In this document: positions 31,289-40,925 of the stretch, one piece after another | Position numbering within the stretch: the first letter of the stretch is position 1 | Layout: each line of letters begins with the position of its first letter | Assembly: GCA_017652345.1 (NCBI GenBank) | Contig: JAGCBE010000040.1 | Span: 1 to 64,000 of the forward strand | Length of the DNA: 64,000 bases | From: Methanobrevibacter sp. | GTDB taxonomy: Archaea > Methanobacteriota > Methanobacteria > Methanobacteriales > Methanobacteriaceae | Direction of reading: 5' to 3' | Notes under the pieces: generated by a model | The model's database searches: none | Told to the model about the DNA's origin: nothing | What the model saw: the letters and a program-made list of their open reading frames with translations, nothing else | Translations under genes and position numbers: made by a program

Positions 31289-33174
31289 TTATGGTTCAAA
31301 TAGTATTGAATTTTTAAAAGGATTGGAAACAGTTCGTGTTCGCCCAACTATGTATATTGGAGCGGTATCTGGTAATCCATCAGATGGATTATATAGACTT
31401 TTTAGAGAACGGACTTGATAATGCGATTGACGAATACCTTGCTGGCTACAATAAAAACATCTGGGTATTCTACAATACCAAGACTAAACAAACTACTGTT
31501 GTTGATAATGGTAGAGGTATTCCAGTTGGTTGGAATGAAAAAGCACAAATGAACTCATTGACACTTGTATTTACTCAATTGCATGCAGGTGGTAAGTTCA
31601 ATCACGATGCTTATAAGACTTCATCTGGTTTGAATGGTATTGGTCAAAAGGCTATTGCAGCACTTTCTAAGCAACTTCAAGTGTGGTCAAACAATAGCAG
31701 TGACAACTGGTTCTACACACAAACATTTGAAAAAGGTATTGTAACAAGTGAAGTATCTCGTTGTAGATTGCCTGAAGAATATAAGGGTTTGATTAAGAAG
31801 AAAGGTACGATTGTTCAATGGACTCCAGACGAAACAATTTTTACTGATTCTACAGATTTGGATTTACCTCGTTTGAAGAAGGAACTTGGTGATATTCAAT
31901 ATCTTTGCCCTGGTCTTCATATTCATTTGTTGATAGATGACAATGAAGAAATTGAATTTTATTCTGAAAATGGTTTGACAGAATTGGTATCTCATAGTGA
32001 AGATGATACTGTATTCACATTTCAAGACGATTTTACTGATGTTGCAGTAAATTTCACGAAGCAAGATGGTAATACATTCAAATCATTCGTTAATGTTTGC
32101 TATACAAATCTTGGTGGTACACATTTGAATGGCTTGAAGAAAACTATTTGCAATGTTATTAAAGCCAATAGTAAGAAGAAGATTCTAAACGATGATATTC
32201 TTGAAGGTGTTATTGGTGCAATTCACCACAAGATGTCTGACCCACAATATCAAGGTCAGACCAAGAATGAATTGACTAATACTCCAGTTGAAAAGGAAAT
32301 CATTGAGAAGTTGACTGGACCTATGGAAAAATTCTTTAGGAAGAATAAGGACCTTCTAAACCGAATTGTTGAATATGCTGAAAAGATGTTTGAACAAAAG
32401 GAAAAAATGAAGGCTTCTAAGGATTTGCTTAAAGGTCTAAAGACATTGAATGCTGGTAGTAAGTATATTAGTGATAAGTTCCTTGATGCCGATAGACGCA
32501 AATATAAGAATCCAAAAGACTTGGAAATGTTCATCGTGGAAGGTGATTCTGCTGGTGGTCACTTCAAACAAGCTAGAGAAGGATTCCAAGGCGAATTGAA
32601 ACTAAAGGGAAAAATCATTAATGCAGCTAAAGCAACACCTGAAGAATTGTTTGGCAAACCACAGAAGAAAGGTGAAGCAAAATGTGAAGGTAATAGAGAA
32701 ATCAAGGACCTTGTTGCTGCACTTGGTTGTGGTATTCAAGCTGATTATGATGAATCAAAACTTAGATTTGGTAAAGTAATTCTATTGACTGATGCTGATA
32801 CTGATGGTGGTCACATTTCAAATTTGTGTACAGCATTCTTCGTTAATTATATGCCAGACTTAATCAAGAATGGTCACCTTTATATAATTGACGCACCATT
32901 GTTTATGGCTACAGGTTCTAAACAGAAAGTATTCGGAATGACTCGTGGTGAAGTTGATAAACAAATGAAACAATTGAAATGTTCTGATTATACAGTAACT
33001 CGATTGAAAGGTTGGGGAGAATGTACACCAGAACAATTGAGTGAAATTTGTTTGAATCCACAAACTAGAAAGTTAATTCAAATCAAATGGACTGATGTGA
33101 CTGAAAAAGCATGTGAGGACACTATGGGTGAAGGTACTGCATTCCGTAAAGAATTACTTGGTATTGATAAATAA
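31281..33174 (+). CDS. phage type II DNA topoisomerase large (ATPase/TOPRIM) subunit with +1 frameshift
   Basis: About 630 residues when the frame is shifted; equals T4 gp39 plus gp60 or GyrB/ParE. True start ATG 31281 (43 codons: G-L-E-T-V-R-V-R-P-T-M-Y-I-G). The zero frame meets CGG ACT TGA TAA at 31410. Skipping the C gives F-R-E-G-L-D-N-A-I-D-E, the GHKL N-box. Then D-N-G-R-G-I-P, L-H-A-G-G-K-F-N, G-L-N-G-I-G, and TOPRIM motifs V-E-G-D-S-A-G-G and D-A-D-T-D-G-G-H. All motifs are intact apart from the one base. In T4 the matching gene is itself split and carries the gene 60 translational bypass. Confidence 0.9.
31410..31413 (+). other. +1 frameshift site (GAA CGG ACT TGA) in topoisomerase
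   Basis: Removing the C at 31410 turns GAA CGG ACT TGA TAA into GAA GGA CTT GAT AAT, giving E-G-L-D-N of the ATP-binding N-box. Same arrangement as in terminase and nrdD. Confidence 0.75.
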
Positions 33175-33198
33175 AGTTCAATATAGGATAAAAATAAA

Positions 33199-33232
33199 AA
33201 TCTATGGTTGCGAGATACCATAGATTTTTTAT
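33199..33232 (+). terminator. rho-independent terminator
   Basis: AATCTATGGT (33199-33208) pairs with ACCATAGATT (33217-33226), followed by TTTT. Confidence 0.85.
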
Positions 33233-33235
33233 ATT
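33208..33235 (+). promoter_or_regulatory. weak sigma-70-type promoter, leaderless
   Basis: TTGCGA (33208-33213), 16-base spacer, TATATT (33230-33235), overlapping the terminator. Expected +1 at the ATG at 33243. Confidence 0.45.
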
Positions 33236-33242
33236 TAAAACA

Positions 33243-33671
33243 ATGAAAAATAAATTAGAAAAAGATTACGATGAATTTATACATACACTCAAAACTTGTA
33301 TGAGTGAAAGAGATTTGTTTATGAAAACTTATTCTGACTATGATGAGCATCTTAATATGGAATTGGTTATTGCTAGTGTAAAAGTTAATTGTGTTGTAGA
33401 TTTTACTTATCATGTAAATGTACTTTACAGTTTTGAATATCCAACAATTGATATACCAGTGCAATTTAGTGGTTGCAATGAACAAATACAAATTCAAAAA
33501 GAATATATTGACGAATTTTTACATCCAGATAACGAAAATCGTATATTAGCTGATTGGAGAAATATATATTCTCAATGGTTAGAAATCAAAAAATCTGAAA
33601 ATAGAGAAATGGCTATTAAAAAATTATTGATTTATAAGCGAACAGATGAAATGAAAAAGGATTTTGAGTAA
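33243..33671 (+). CDS. DF-tail family small protein
   Basis: 142 residues from the ATG at 33243; an upstream in-frame ATG at 33204 lies in the terminator stem and is rejected. K-L-E-K-D-Y-D-E-F-I-H start, beta-rich centre, terminus E-M-K-K-D-F-E. Isolated copy far from the main cluster. Function unknown. Confidence 0.65.
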   Translation: MKNKLEKDYDEFIHTLKTCMSERDLFMKTYSDYDEHLNMELVIASVKVNCVVDFTYHVNVLYSFEYPTIDIPVQFSGCNEQIQIQKEYIDEFLHPDNENRILADWRNIYSQWLEIKKSENREMAIKKLLIYKRTDEMKKDFE

Positions 33672-33693
33672 AAATATTTTTACAAAAAATTTA

Positions 33694-33722
33694 TTGTCAA
33701 ACTTAGAGGTTTTTATTATATT
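33694..33722 (+). promoter_or_regulatory. sigma-70-type promoter
   Basis: TTGTCA (33694-33699), 17-base spacer, TATATT (33717-33722), 30 bases before the ATG at 33753. Confidence 0.75.
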
Positions 33723-33752
33723 ATAATAAAATTTTAACAACGAGGTAATAAT

Positions 33753-34031
33753 ATGAAGTTTCGCCCAGCATGTTCTGGTTTAGCAATTGACGAAGCAATG
33801 GAACGTATGGTTGAATTTGATTCTATGAAGGAATTGAAAGAACACATTCGTCTGTATTATCTTGGTATGTACGATGTTGATACTCTTAAATGCCGTGAAT
33901 ATGGTTATGATGACCGAGTTGGTTGGAACACATATTTGGTTACCGCTGATTTGCATGAAGGTGGAAAATTGTACAAGGATAGTGCCTTGTTCTTTGCAGA
34001 TGGTGATATTTCCACACTAAAGGAAGAATAG
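33753..34031 (+). CDS. unknown small protein
   Basis: 92 residues. Ribosome site gaggt. Contains A-M-E-R-M-V-E-F-D-S-M-K-E-L-K and G-M-Y-D-V-D-T. Its TAG shares a base with the following GTG start, so the two are coupled. No family recognised. Confidence 0.6.
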   Translation: MKFRPACSGLAIDEAMERMVEFDSMKELKEHIRLYYLGMYDVDTLKCREYGYDDRVGWNTYLVTADLHEGGKLYKDSALFFADGDISTLKEE

Positions 34032-34342
34032 TGACATATAAAGAATTTGAACAGCTATTAGCAGAATTCAATTTACACAAATACAATGAAGGCTCATGTT
34101 CTGGTTTTATTAGTCCAGAATATAAGTGGGGAGATTATCCTTTAATTATACTTTTGGATGAAGGTAAATTGCAAATTAATATGGAATTTGATATAGAAGC
34201 TAGAACTTGTTATCATTATTCAAAAAATGTGGTAGTCAGTACAATTGAATCAGCTAGATATTTTATCTCTAAAATTATGAATAAGAGAAAACGATTTCTT
34301 ATTCAAAAACGAATGGACAAAATGGCTTATGATTTCATCTAG
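34031..34342 (+). CDS. DF-tail family small protein (GTG start)
   Basis: 103 residues starting with GTG inside TAGTG. Y-K-E-F-E-Q-L-L-A-E-F-N-L start, helix K-R-K-R-F-L-I-Q-K-R-M, terminus M-A-Y-D-F-I. Function unknown. Confidence 0.65.
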   Translation: MTYKEFEQLLAEFNLHKYNEGSCSGFISPEYKWGDYPLIILLDEGKLQINMEFDIEARTCYHYSKNVVVSTIESARYFISKIMNKRKRFLIQKRMDKMAYDFI

Positions 34343-34748
34343 TGATGTAATATTTGAATTGCAAAAGTATAAAGCATTTTTTGAAGAAAACTTTGTACCA
34401 ATTACAGCCACAAGATATCGCCGTAGTTGGAGATTCATTGACGATTTTCAAACCTATTCTGAAAATTCATTTTTGGCCGGAAAACCTATTTTCGTAATTG
34501 AACCGCAATTTGATAACAATGTACCAGAATGTTATCTATTTGATTATTCAAACATTATCAAAGTAGGTGTTAATGAAGAAAACTATGATGACTTTTTGAA
34601 TAAGATTCATTTAGAAAGACATGATATTAGGAAATTGACTAAAACACAAATGCAAGAGATTTTGAAAAACAATGCCTTGGCAGCCAACGAAGTTGCTAAA
34701 ATCGCAAAACAGATAGAAATGCGTAAAAACATTGATTCAATGTTTTAA
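34329..34748 (+). CDS. unknown small protein
   Basis: 139 residues. It begins within the last codons of the previous gene in another frame. A-F-F-E-E-N-F-V-P-I-T-A-T and a C-terminal basic helix (V-A-K-I-A-K-Q-I-E-M-R-K), but no DF tail (ends I-D-S-M-F). Followed by a terminator. Function unknown. Confidence 0.6.
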   Translation: MISSSDVIFELQKYKAFFEENFVPITATRYRRSWRFIDDFQTYSENSFLAGKPIFVIEPQFDNNVPECYLFDYSNIIKVGVNEENYDDFLNKIHLERHDIRKLTKTQMQEILKNNALAANEVAKIAKQIEMRKNIDSMF

Positions 34749-34770
34749 GTTTAATTAAAACAAAAAATTC

Positions 34771-34800
34771 AAATCCTGCCTTCACTGGTGGGATTTTTTT
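34771..34800 (+). terminator. rho-independent terminator
   Basis: AAATCC and GGATTT stems with an imperfect extension (TGCC/GGTG) and a run of seven T. Confidence 0.75.
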
Positions 34801-34816
34801 ATATTTGCTAATGCAT

Positions 34817-34824
34817 TATAAATA
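34817..34824 (+). promoter_or_regulatory. late promoter TATAAATA
   Basis: Exact late octamer followed by GGTTATT and the ATG at 34832; predicted +1 about two bases before the ATG. Confidence 0.75.
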
Positions 34825-34831
34825 GGTTATT

Positions 34832-36301
34832 ATGAAAAAGAAAAATACATTAGACGAATTTTTTGAAGATAACAATTCCAAAACAATTAACGCTGAAGAA
34901 ATGTTCCATAAGAACATGAAAACTTATGGATTGGATGTTTTGGAAGACCGAGCATTGGCTGATTTCCGTGATGGTTTGAAACCCGCACAAAGACGATTGA
35001 TTTGGACAGCCAAAGATTTGAAAGCAACATGGGATAATAAAACAGTAAAGTCTGCTAGAATCACAGGTGACTGTATGGGTAAATATCACCCACATGGTTC
35101 TGCTTATGGTTCTTTGGTGACATTGGCAACAAGTGAATATCCACTGATTTATGGACAAGGTAACTGGGGTAGCTTGACTGATGGTCCTGCTGCTGATAGA
35201 TATACCGAAGCCAAAATTTCCGAAGTTGGTATGAAGATGCTTGAATGTATGGATGTTGCTGATTACATTCCAAACTATACAGGCGAATTTAAGGAACCTG
35301 TTGTATTGACTACCAGATTGCCAAACTTCTTTATCAATGAATGTGCAGGTATTGCAGTTGGTTTGAGTTGTAATATTCCTTCTCACAATTTGAAAGAAAT
35401 TGTTGATGCAATGAAGGTTGTTATCAAGAAAGGTCAAGCAACAAAAATCAAAGACATTATGAAGGTAATGAAGGGACCTGACCATAAATACGGTGGTAAG
35501 ATAATTTCTACACCAGCAGAAGTTGAAGCCGTTTATAAGAATGGTGAAGGTTCCATTAAGTATGAATGTGATTATACTTTGGTTCGTGAAAAGAAAAATA
35601 TGTTGCTGACTGTTACTGGTTATTGTCCAGGATTCTCTCCAAACACTTTCATTAATAAGATGATTTCCATGATTGACGATGGCGTAGTAATCTATGTGAA
35701 CGATTCTTCTACGAAGACCGACCCTTGTAAGTTGGAAGTTCTAATCAAGAATGAAGAAGACTTTGAAAAGAAAATCCACAAGCATTTGATTAAGTCTGAA
35801 AGCTATCGTTTCTATGCAATTGAAAGACAGAAGTCTAAAGCAATTGAAAAAGATGTTGATACAAAGATTCTTATTCCAAATATGTTAGACCTAATGAATA
35901 TGTGGGTTGATTGGCGTAAGGGTGTTGAAACTAAGATGTGTGAAGTTGAAAAGAAACTTGAAGAAGAAAAGAAACAGAAATGTGATTGGAGATTACTTGC
36001 TTCACAGAACATTAAGGTCATTGTAAAAGCATTGGAAGAAAAAGACCCAATCAAGTACATTGCAGAAAATATGCCTGGTTTGAAGGGTAAATCATTCGCA
36101 ATGGAAGCTGCAAAATACATTGGTGACCAGCGTGTAATTAGTTTGCAGAAGATTGACCAAGACAAAATTAAGACTGATATTAAAGACCACGAAAAGAATA
36201 TCAAAGCATTGGAATATGATATTGCTCATATTGACGATGTTGTTATTCGTGAATTGGATAAACTTAAACCATATTATCGTGATAGAAAGTTGAAGGTTTA
36301 A
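34832..36301 (+). CDS. phage type II DNA topoisomerase small (cleavage) subunit
   Basis: 489 residues, like T4 gp52 and a short GyrA/ParC. R-A-L-A-D-F-R-D-G-L-K-P-A-Q-R-R, the Y-H-P-H-G-S-A-Y-G segment, and catalytic Tyr in A-A-D-R-Y-T-E. A long coiled coil (K-K-L-E-E-E-K-K-Q-K) follows the tower region. No C-terminal beta-pinwheel, as in T4. Forms the cleavage core with the 31281 product to relax and decatenate replicating DNA. Intact; no frameshift. Confidence 0.9.
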   Translation: MKKKNTLDEFFEDNNSKTINAEEMFHKNMKTYGLDVLEDRALADFRDGLKPAQRRLIWTAKDLKATWDNKTVKSARITGDCMGKYHPHGSAYGSLVTLATSEYPLIYGQGNWGSLTDGPAADRYTEAKISEVGMKMLECMDVADYIPNYTGEFKEPVVLTTRLPNFFINECAGIAVGLSCNIPSHNLKEIVDAMKVVIKKGQATKIKDIMKVMKGPDHKYGGKIISTPAEVEAVYKNGEGSIKYECDYTLVREKKNMLLTVTGYCPGFSPNTFINKMISMIDDGVVIYVNDSSTKTDPCKLEVLIKNEEDFEKKIHKHLIKSESYRFYAIERQKSKAIEKDVDTKILIPNMLDLMNMWVDWRKGVETKMCEVEKKLEEEKKQKCDWRLLASQNIKVIVKALEEKDPIKYIAENMPGLKGKSFAMEAAKYIGDQRVISLQKIDQDKIKTDIKDHEKNIKALEYDIAHIDDVVIRELDKLKPYYRDRKLKV

Positions 36302-36302
36302 T

Positions 36303-37058
36303 ATGTTAGATTCAAAAATAAATTTAGATGAAATAATGAATATTGAAGGTTTTAGTTGGAAAGTTCAACTGGCTCTTCTAGATTTAATTTGCCGTATTAA
36401 AAATCCAAAGAATGTTTTGGAAATAGGTACTTGGCATGGTCGCAGTGGAGTTATATTTTCTTCGTATGTAAACGATAATAAAGGTACATATTGGGGAATT
36501 GAACCAGATCCAACTCGTGCTGGAATCACTGAAACAAATTGTAAAAAATATTGTCCAGATGGTCAAATAGTTATAGAAAGAAATATATCAGATTACAGTG
36601 ATTTAAAGAAAAACAATATACCTTGGATGGATATAGTTCATATTGATGGTGAACATAGTTATACTGCAGTCTTTAATGATTTGAATTTAGCTAGAAAACT
36701 TTTATTTAATGATGGTGTAATTATATTGGATGATTTTTATTTTGATATGTACCCACAAATTACACAAGCAACATACAAATGGCTTGATATGAATCCTGAT
36801 TATGTTTTGTTCGCTGCAGGAGTATGTAAAGGATTAATTTGTAGTAAGAAGTATTATAAATTTTGGTCTGATACACTTTTAAGTGAAGATTTTGTGACAA
36901 CATTAAAGGAATGTAATAATGGATATTCAAATAAAATAACAATAACAAGAACATCACCATTAATGGATTGTCCGACATTTGGTATTTCTACAAATATTTC
37001 GTCTAACAATTTTTTGGGTAATGAAGCCGGTGACGGTTCTCTTGAACATGTATGCTAG
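36303..37058 (+). CDS. SAM-dependent methyltransferase (Methyltransf_24-like)
   Basis: 251 residues. Class I SAM-binding loop V-L-E-I-G-T-W-H-G-R-S-G, a second acidic residue in W-G-I-E-P-D-P, and D-I-V-H-I-D-G-E-H-S-Y...D-L-N-L-A...I-I-L-D-D-F, the pattern of Methyltransf_24/CmcI-type enzymes. Usual substrates are sugars or small molecules. Overlaps its paralogue downstream by a few bases. Sits as a cargo pair between topoisomerase and tail genes. Confidence 0.7.
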   Translation: MLDSKINLDEIMNIEGFSWKVQLALLDLICRIKNPKNVLEIGTWHGRSGVIFSSYVNDNKGTYWGIEPDPTRAGITETNCKKYCPDGQIVIERNISDYSDLKKNNIPWMDIVHIDGEHSYTAVFNDLNLARKLLFNDGVIILDDFYFDMYPQITQATYKWLDMNPDYVLFAAGVCKGLICSKKYYKFWSDTLLSEDFVTTLKECNNGYSNKITITRTSPLMDCPTFGISTNISSNNFLGNEAGDGSLEHVC

Positions 37059-37834
37059 TTAAACATGCAAATAATTTTAATGCTAAACTAGATACTTTTA
37101 ATAATATTGAAGGTTGGTGTAATCAAGAACAATTTTTTTCTCTAGAATTTATACTATCATATCTTGATACATTTAATATTACCGGAGATATTATTGAATT
37201 AGGTGTATTTACAGGTAAAAGTGCTGGAATTTTCAATAATTATATTAATGAAAATGAAACACTTAAACTTGTAGATATGAATATGCAATTTGATACTATT
37301 AAAGATAATATAAAGAAATTATCTGAAAATACACCAAAAATTGAATGGTATAATGATATGACTTGGTGTATTACAAAATTCAAAGAAAAATCAGCAAAAT
37401 TTATTCATATTGATGCAGGTCATTCTTATAACAATTGTTGGAATGATTTAAATATGAGTTTACCATTATTGAATGAAAATGGTATTATTGCTGTAGATGA
37501 TTTCTTTATGGATATTTACCCACAAGTTACTGAAGCAACATATAATTTCGTAGGTGACCCAAACCACGGTTTAAGTTTATTCTTGTATGCAGGACATAAA
37601 GCATATATTTGTAGAAAAACCCGATTTGATAGTGTTGTAGATTACATAATTAAAAACTATAAAAATTTTGTAGATTTAACGAATCAGCCATATTATTTGA
37701 ATAAATCTAGTTCATTTATTGATTCAAGAACTCTTAGTATTGTACCTATTGGAAATAATAAAGATATAAAATATTATAGAGGATTAGACGAAGATAACAG
37801 TATATTTCCAAATGATTACATAAATATAATATGA
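37052..37834 (+). CDS. SAM-dependent methyltransferase, paralogue
   Basis: 260 residues. I-I-E-L-G-V-F-T-G-K-S-A-G, F-I-H-I-D-A-G-H-S-Y-N-N-C-W-N-D-L, and G-I-I-A-V-D-D-F-F-M-D-I-Y-P-Q-V-T align with the preceding gene, so it is a diverged tandem duplicate. Coupled to the gp15-like gene by ATGA overlap at its end. Substrate unknown. Confidence 0.7.
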   Translation: MLVKHANNFNAKLDTFNNIEGWCNQEQFFSLEFILSYLDTFNITGDIIELGVFTGKSAGIFNNYINENETLKLVDMNMQFDTIKDNIKKLSENTPKIEWYNDMTWCITKFKEKSAKFIHIDAGHSYNNCWNDLNMSLPLLNENGIIAVDDFFMDIYPQVTEATYNFVGDPNHGLSLFLYAGHKAYICRKTRFDSVVDYIIKNYKNFVDLTNQPYYLNKSSSFIDSRTLSIVPIGNNKDIKYYRGLDEDNSIFPNDYINII

Positions 37835-39303
37835 GTAATTGGACTGAAAATAAGAAAAGTTTAACAGCTAATCCTGCGTATGACCCATCATTGCATAACT
37901 TTCATAAGGGTGTAATTGACAATGCTCCAAATGAAGGTTATCCGAGAAATTATTTCTTCGCTGATTCTATACGAGCTTTGGTAATTGGTTTTGGTAACTT
38001 TTTCAACAATGTATTCGTAATTCGTTACGATGAAAAAGGTGAACCAATTAAGAAGATTCAAGTTCCTATTAAATACGGTCCTCGTATGAAGTCACATGAT
38101 TTCAGAGTGGAACAAGAATCAGGTAAGAAATATTATATCCAACTTCCTAACATGACTTATCGTATTGATGGTTATCAATTTGCTGGTGACCGCTATGCTG
38201 GTGCAGGTGAAGTTCGTGGATTCTACTCAAACTACTTTGAGGTAAATGGAATTGATTACATTATGGCTAATAAGTTTTGGGCCGATGTACAGCCAGTTCC
38301 TTACAACGTCACAATTACAATGGAAGCCAAAACTGAACATGTGTCTGACTTGAATCAGATTGTTGAACAGATTCTAGTTCGTTTTGCTCCTGAAAGTTAT
38401 ATTGATTTGAAAGAATTCTGGTTCATGAATAAACGCCGTTCAATTAAAGTTAGAATGGATAGCATTAGTCAGGAAATTACATCTGATTTTGGTGAAGAAG
38501 ACAAACGAGAAAGTACCGCTTCATTCACATTTACCTTGGAAGCATTCTTCTATAAGCCAATTCAAGACACTGCTATAATTGACCAAATCATTACTCATTG
38601 CGGTGTACGAAATAGTGATGAAATTTATGAACAGAAAATGATTGGTAACTATTCTGTTAATAATCCATTTACAGATAGATATGATTTCTCTTTGCAATTC
38701 GGTACTAAAGTTGCTAGAGCATCTGCTATGACAGATTTTAGTGAATCGTTTATGAATGGTGACTATGGTAAAAAATACTATTATGAAGAATTGGAAGATG
38801 TTGTAAATTACCCAATTGGAAGTAAACAAATTTTAACATATTCTGCATTGGCAGATGTAAATTCCAATGCTTGGAATACGATTGACCAGCAATTGAAAGC
38901 ACTTGGCCCTCAGGCGACAGTTGAATGGAATACCAATAGTGTGAATACCAAAGCCAATTTCTGGTCAGTAAGTGGCAATTCTGCGACATTTAACCCCGAT
39001 ACCAAAACACTAGATACAACCATTGTTACAGATTCGGCTAAATCTGCATATTCTGCTAGAGACACCATTTGGGAGTTTTCGTATGACCCATCCTATGTGG
39101 TAAATAAAGATTCCAAAGGAACAGTAATATCTCGTGGTGGATTGGTAGTAAAACAATATAAGAATCTGTTTGGTTTTGGAGATTGGGATTCAGATTGTAG
39201 CCATTCTACAGGAATAAAGAACATTGTATTAACAGATGACTATATTTCTGCAGCACCTTATGTAACAAGCTCAAAAGTCACAAATTCTGACCAAGTTTTA
39301 TAA
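37831..39303 (+). CDS. gp15-like tail terminator / sheath stabiliser
   Basis: 490 residues. R-A-L-V-I-G-F-G-N-F-F-N-N-V-F-V-I-R-Y near residue 50, then P-V-P-Y-N-V and N-Q-I-V-E-Q-I-L-V-R-F-A-P, which match T4 gp15 in order and spacing; gp15 caps the tail tube and sheath for head joining. The gp15-like part ends near residue 255; the remaining ~235 residues are extra, Ser/Thr/Asn-rich and of unknown role. Nearly twice the T4 length (272). Confidence 0.8.
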   Translation: MSNWTENKKSLTANPAYDPSLHNFHKGVIDNAPNEGYPRNYFFADSIRALVIGFGNFFNNVFVIRYDEKGEPIKKIQVPIKYGPRMKSHDFRVEQESGKKYYIQLPNMTYRIDGYQFAGDRYAGAGEVRGFYSNYFEVNGIDYIMANKFWADVQPVPYNVTITMEAKTEHVSDLNQIVEQILVRFAPESYIDLKEFWFMNKRRSIKVRMDSISQEITSDFGEEDKRESTASFTFTLEAFFYKPIQDTAIIDQIITHCGVRNSDEIYEQKMIGNYSVNNPFTDRYDFSLQFGTKVARASAMTDFSESFMNGDYGKKYYYEELEDVVNYPIGSKQILTYSALADVNSNAWNTIDQQLKALGPQATVEWNTNSVNTKANFWSVSGNSATFNPDTKTLDTTIVTDSAKSAYSARDTIWEFSYDPSYVVNKDSKGTVISRGGLVVKQYKNLFGFGDWDSDCSHSTGIKNIVLTDDYISAAPYVTSSKVTNSDQVL

Positions 39304-39306
39304 ATA
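39299..39306 (+). promoter_or_regulatory. late promoter TATAAATA
   Basis: Exact late octamer overlapping the stop of the gp15-like gene, 28 bases before the ATG at 39335. Confidence 0.75.
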
Positions 39307-39334
39307 GATTAGATAGGATATATGGAGTTTTAGT

Positions 39335-40177
39335 ATGGAAGCAAAAAACAACAAATTTATTTCAAAGATACTTCCAATCTTTATAAATGCTGGTTTTGGA
39401 GTAGAGAAGTTTGATGATACTACCTATGACATCATAGACCGCTCCATAATTGGTAAGGCTAAGATTGGTTCTATTAAAGTTTTAGATAGTGGTGATTTGT
39501 CTGTTAAAATTGGTGGTGAAGCCAAGAAGCATGCCAAATTCAATACTTTAATGAAAAGTACTTCTTTCAAAGCTAAACCAATTAACAATACGGCTACTGT
39601 TGGTAAAATCGTTAAAAATATGTTGTCCGACTATAAGAAAGCCAAACAGGTTGTTTATAAAGAATCATATGAAAATTTGAAAAATGGTATTTTGGTTGAA
39701 GTAACTAGAGATGGTCTTGAAACCGCTGTTGATAGCTATTTGAGAATGATTAAGAAAAATCAAATAGAAGCTACTAGAGCTGATTTATTGACTTTCGTTT
39801 CAGATAGATTGACCTTGAATGAAGACGAATGTGAAGCCAAATTCGGTGATTTGCTTGACTTGTGCTTAGATTACGATGAAAACAAGTATAATTACACAAT
39901 GGACAGAATCTTTGAAGAAACTGAAATCAAGTCTGACTTTAGAAATTTCTTGAAGGAAAGTACCATTGAAGATTTTATTAGAACTATCAAAGAAGATAAA
40001 CAATTAAGAAGATATCGTGAAACTGATGGTTATAAGAATTTGGATGAAGAAGGAAAATATGAAAAACTACAGAACTATATTTTCAATACACCAGATTTAA
40101 GAGTCAAATTCTCTAATACAAAAGAAGTTGATGAAGTATGCCGTCAAATCGCTGCTGAAGATGATGACATTTTCTAG
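39335..40177 (+). CDS. unknown helical protein with weak head-tag resemblance
   Basis: 280 residues. N-terminus I-S-K-I-L-P-I-F-I-N-A-G-F-G-V-E-K recalls the tag (helix, A-G-F, hydrophobic, E), but the E-A-K part is missing. Beta part to ~residue 65, then charged helices to the end. Strong late position. No family recognised. Confidence 0.5.
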   Translation: MEAKNNKFISKILPIFINAGFGVEKFDDTTYDIIDRSIIGKAKIGSIKVLDSGDLSVKIGGEAKKHAKFNTLMKSTSFKAKPINNTATVGKIVKNMLSDYKKAKQVVYKESYENLKNGILVEVTRDGLETAVDSYLRMIKKNQIEATRADLLTFVSDRLTLNEDECEAKFGDLLDLCLDYDENKYNYTMDRIFEETEIKSDFRNFLKESTIEDFIRTIKEDKQLRRYRETDGYKNLDEEGKYEKLQNYIFNTPDLRVKFSNTKEVDEVCRQIAAEDDDIF

Positions 40178-40179
40178 GA

Positions 40180-40187
40180 TATAAATA
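40180..40187 (+). promoter_or_regulatory. late promoter TATAAATA
   Basis: Exact late octamer 21 bases before the ATG at 40209, with a tggag ribosome site between. Confidence 0.75.
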
Positions 40188-40208
40188 AAATAAAATGGAG
40201 ATTTAAAT

Positions 40209-40604
40209 ATGGATTTTAAAGAATATTACCACAATCGTTTGAATGAAGACGGCACTATCATGAATGAACCATTGGATGCCGATGCTCCAGTACAGGAAGC
40301 ACCACAAGCTCCAAAAGCACAACCTGCCGGTGGTGCTGGTATTGTTGCATCTTATGTTGGCAATACTACAATGAAGCTTGGTCTTAAGAAACTCGGTGAA
40401 GACATTGGTTTGGCTATTGTTGAATATGCTACCAAGCAACTCGTTCAACCAACCGACTTCAAATCCGAAGACGATTATATCAAATATACACAGGATATTC
40501 GTAAAGCAATTGCTGAAAAATCTAACATTGCTATGCGTGATTTGTTGGCAAACATTGGTCTTTATATTGACAATTCTGTCCATAATTCCTGCCCAAATAA
40601 GTAA
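40209..40604 (+). CDS. unknown small structural-type protein
   Basis: 131 residues. Pro/Ala-rich linker (residues ~22-42) after F-K-E-Y-Y-H-N-R-L-N-E-D-G, then helices (G-E-D-I-G-L-A-I-V-E-Y-A; D-Y-I-K-Y-T-Q-D-I-R-K-A-I). Late promoter and strong ribosome site suggest a virion or assembly protein. No family recognised. Confidence 0.55.
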   Translation: MDFKEYYHNRLNEDGTIMNEPLDADAPVQEAPQAPKAQPAGGAGIVASYVGNTTMKLGLKKLGEDIGLAIVEYATKQLVQPTDFKSEDDYIKYTQDIRKAIAEKSNIAMRDLLANIGLYIDNSVHNSCPNK

Positions 40605-40616
40605 TGAGGTCCAATA

Positions 40617-40850
40617 ATGGAATTGAATGAAGCAAAACAAATATTGGAAGAAAATGAATATCTTTTGACAGAAGGTGTTCGTGAAGCTACTAATAGAGTT
40701 TATGAACTATGCGATAATGGTACTTTATCTTGGGAACAAGTTGGACAAGCTGCTTTGCAATATATGTCTGAAGATGATGTCGCTGATATGGCTCGTTCAA
40801 ATGAGTGGTTCAGTGATGATGATGATGAAGACTTAGAAGAATATATCTAA
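40617..40850 (+). CDS. small tagged protein (head-targeting-like N-terminus)
   Basis: 77 residues. Tag L-N-E-A-K-Q-I-L-E-E-N-E-Y followed by L-L-T-E, a good LxE site. The remaining ~58 residues are acidic and helical, ending in a D-D-D-D-E-D-L-E-E-Y-I tail. After cleavage a 58-residue acidic peptide would remain, reminiscent of T4 internal peptides (inference). Confidence 0.6.
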   Translation: MELNEAKQILEENEYLLTEGVREATNRVYELCDNGTLSWEQVGQAALQYMSEDDVADMARSNEWFSDDDDEDLEEYI

Positions 40851-40874
40851 TAAATAAACAAACAATTATAAAAT

Positions 40875-40907
40875 AAAGGTTCTCCTGTTAAATGAGAACC
40901 TTTTATT
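40875..40907 (+). terminator. rho-independent terminator
   Basis: AAAGGTTCTC (40875-40884) pairs with GAGAACCTTT (40894-40903), ending in TTTTATT. Confidence 0.8.
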
Positions 40908-40925
40908 GTGTGAATAGGTGAAATA

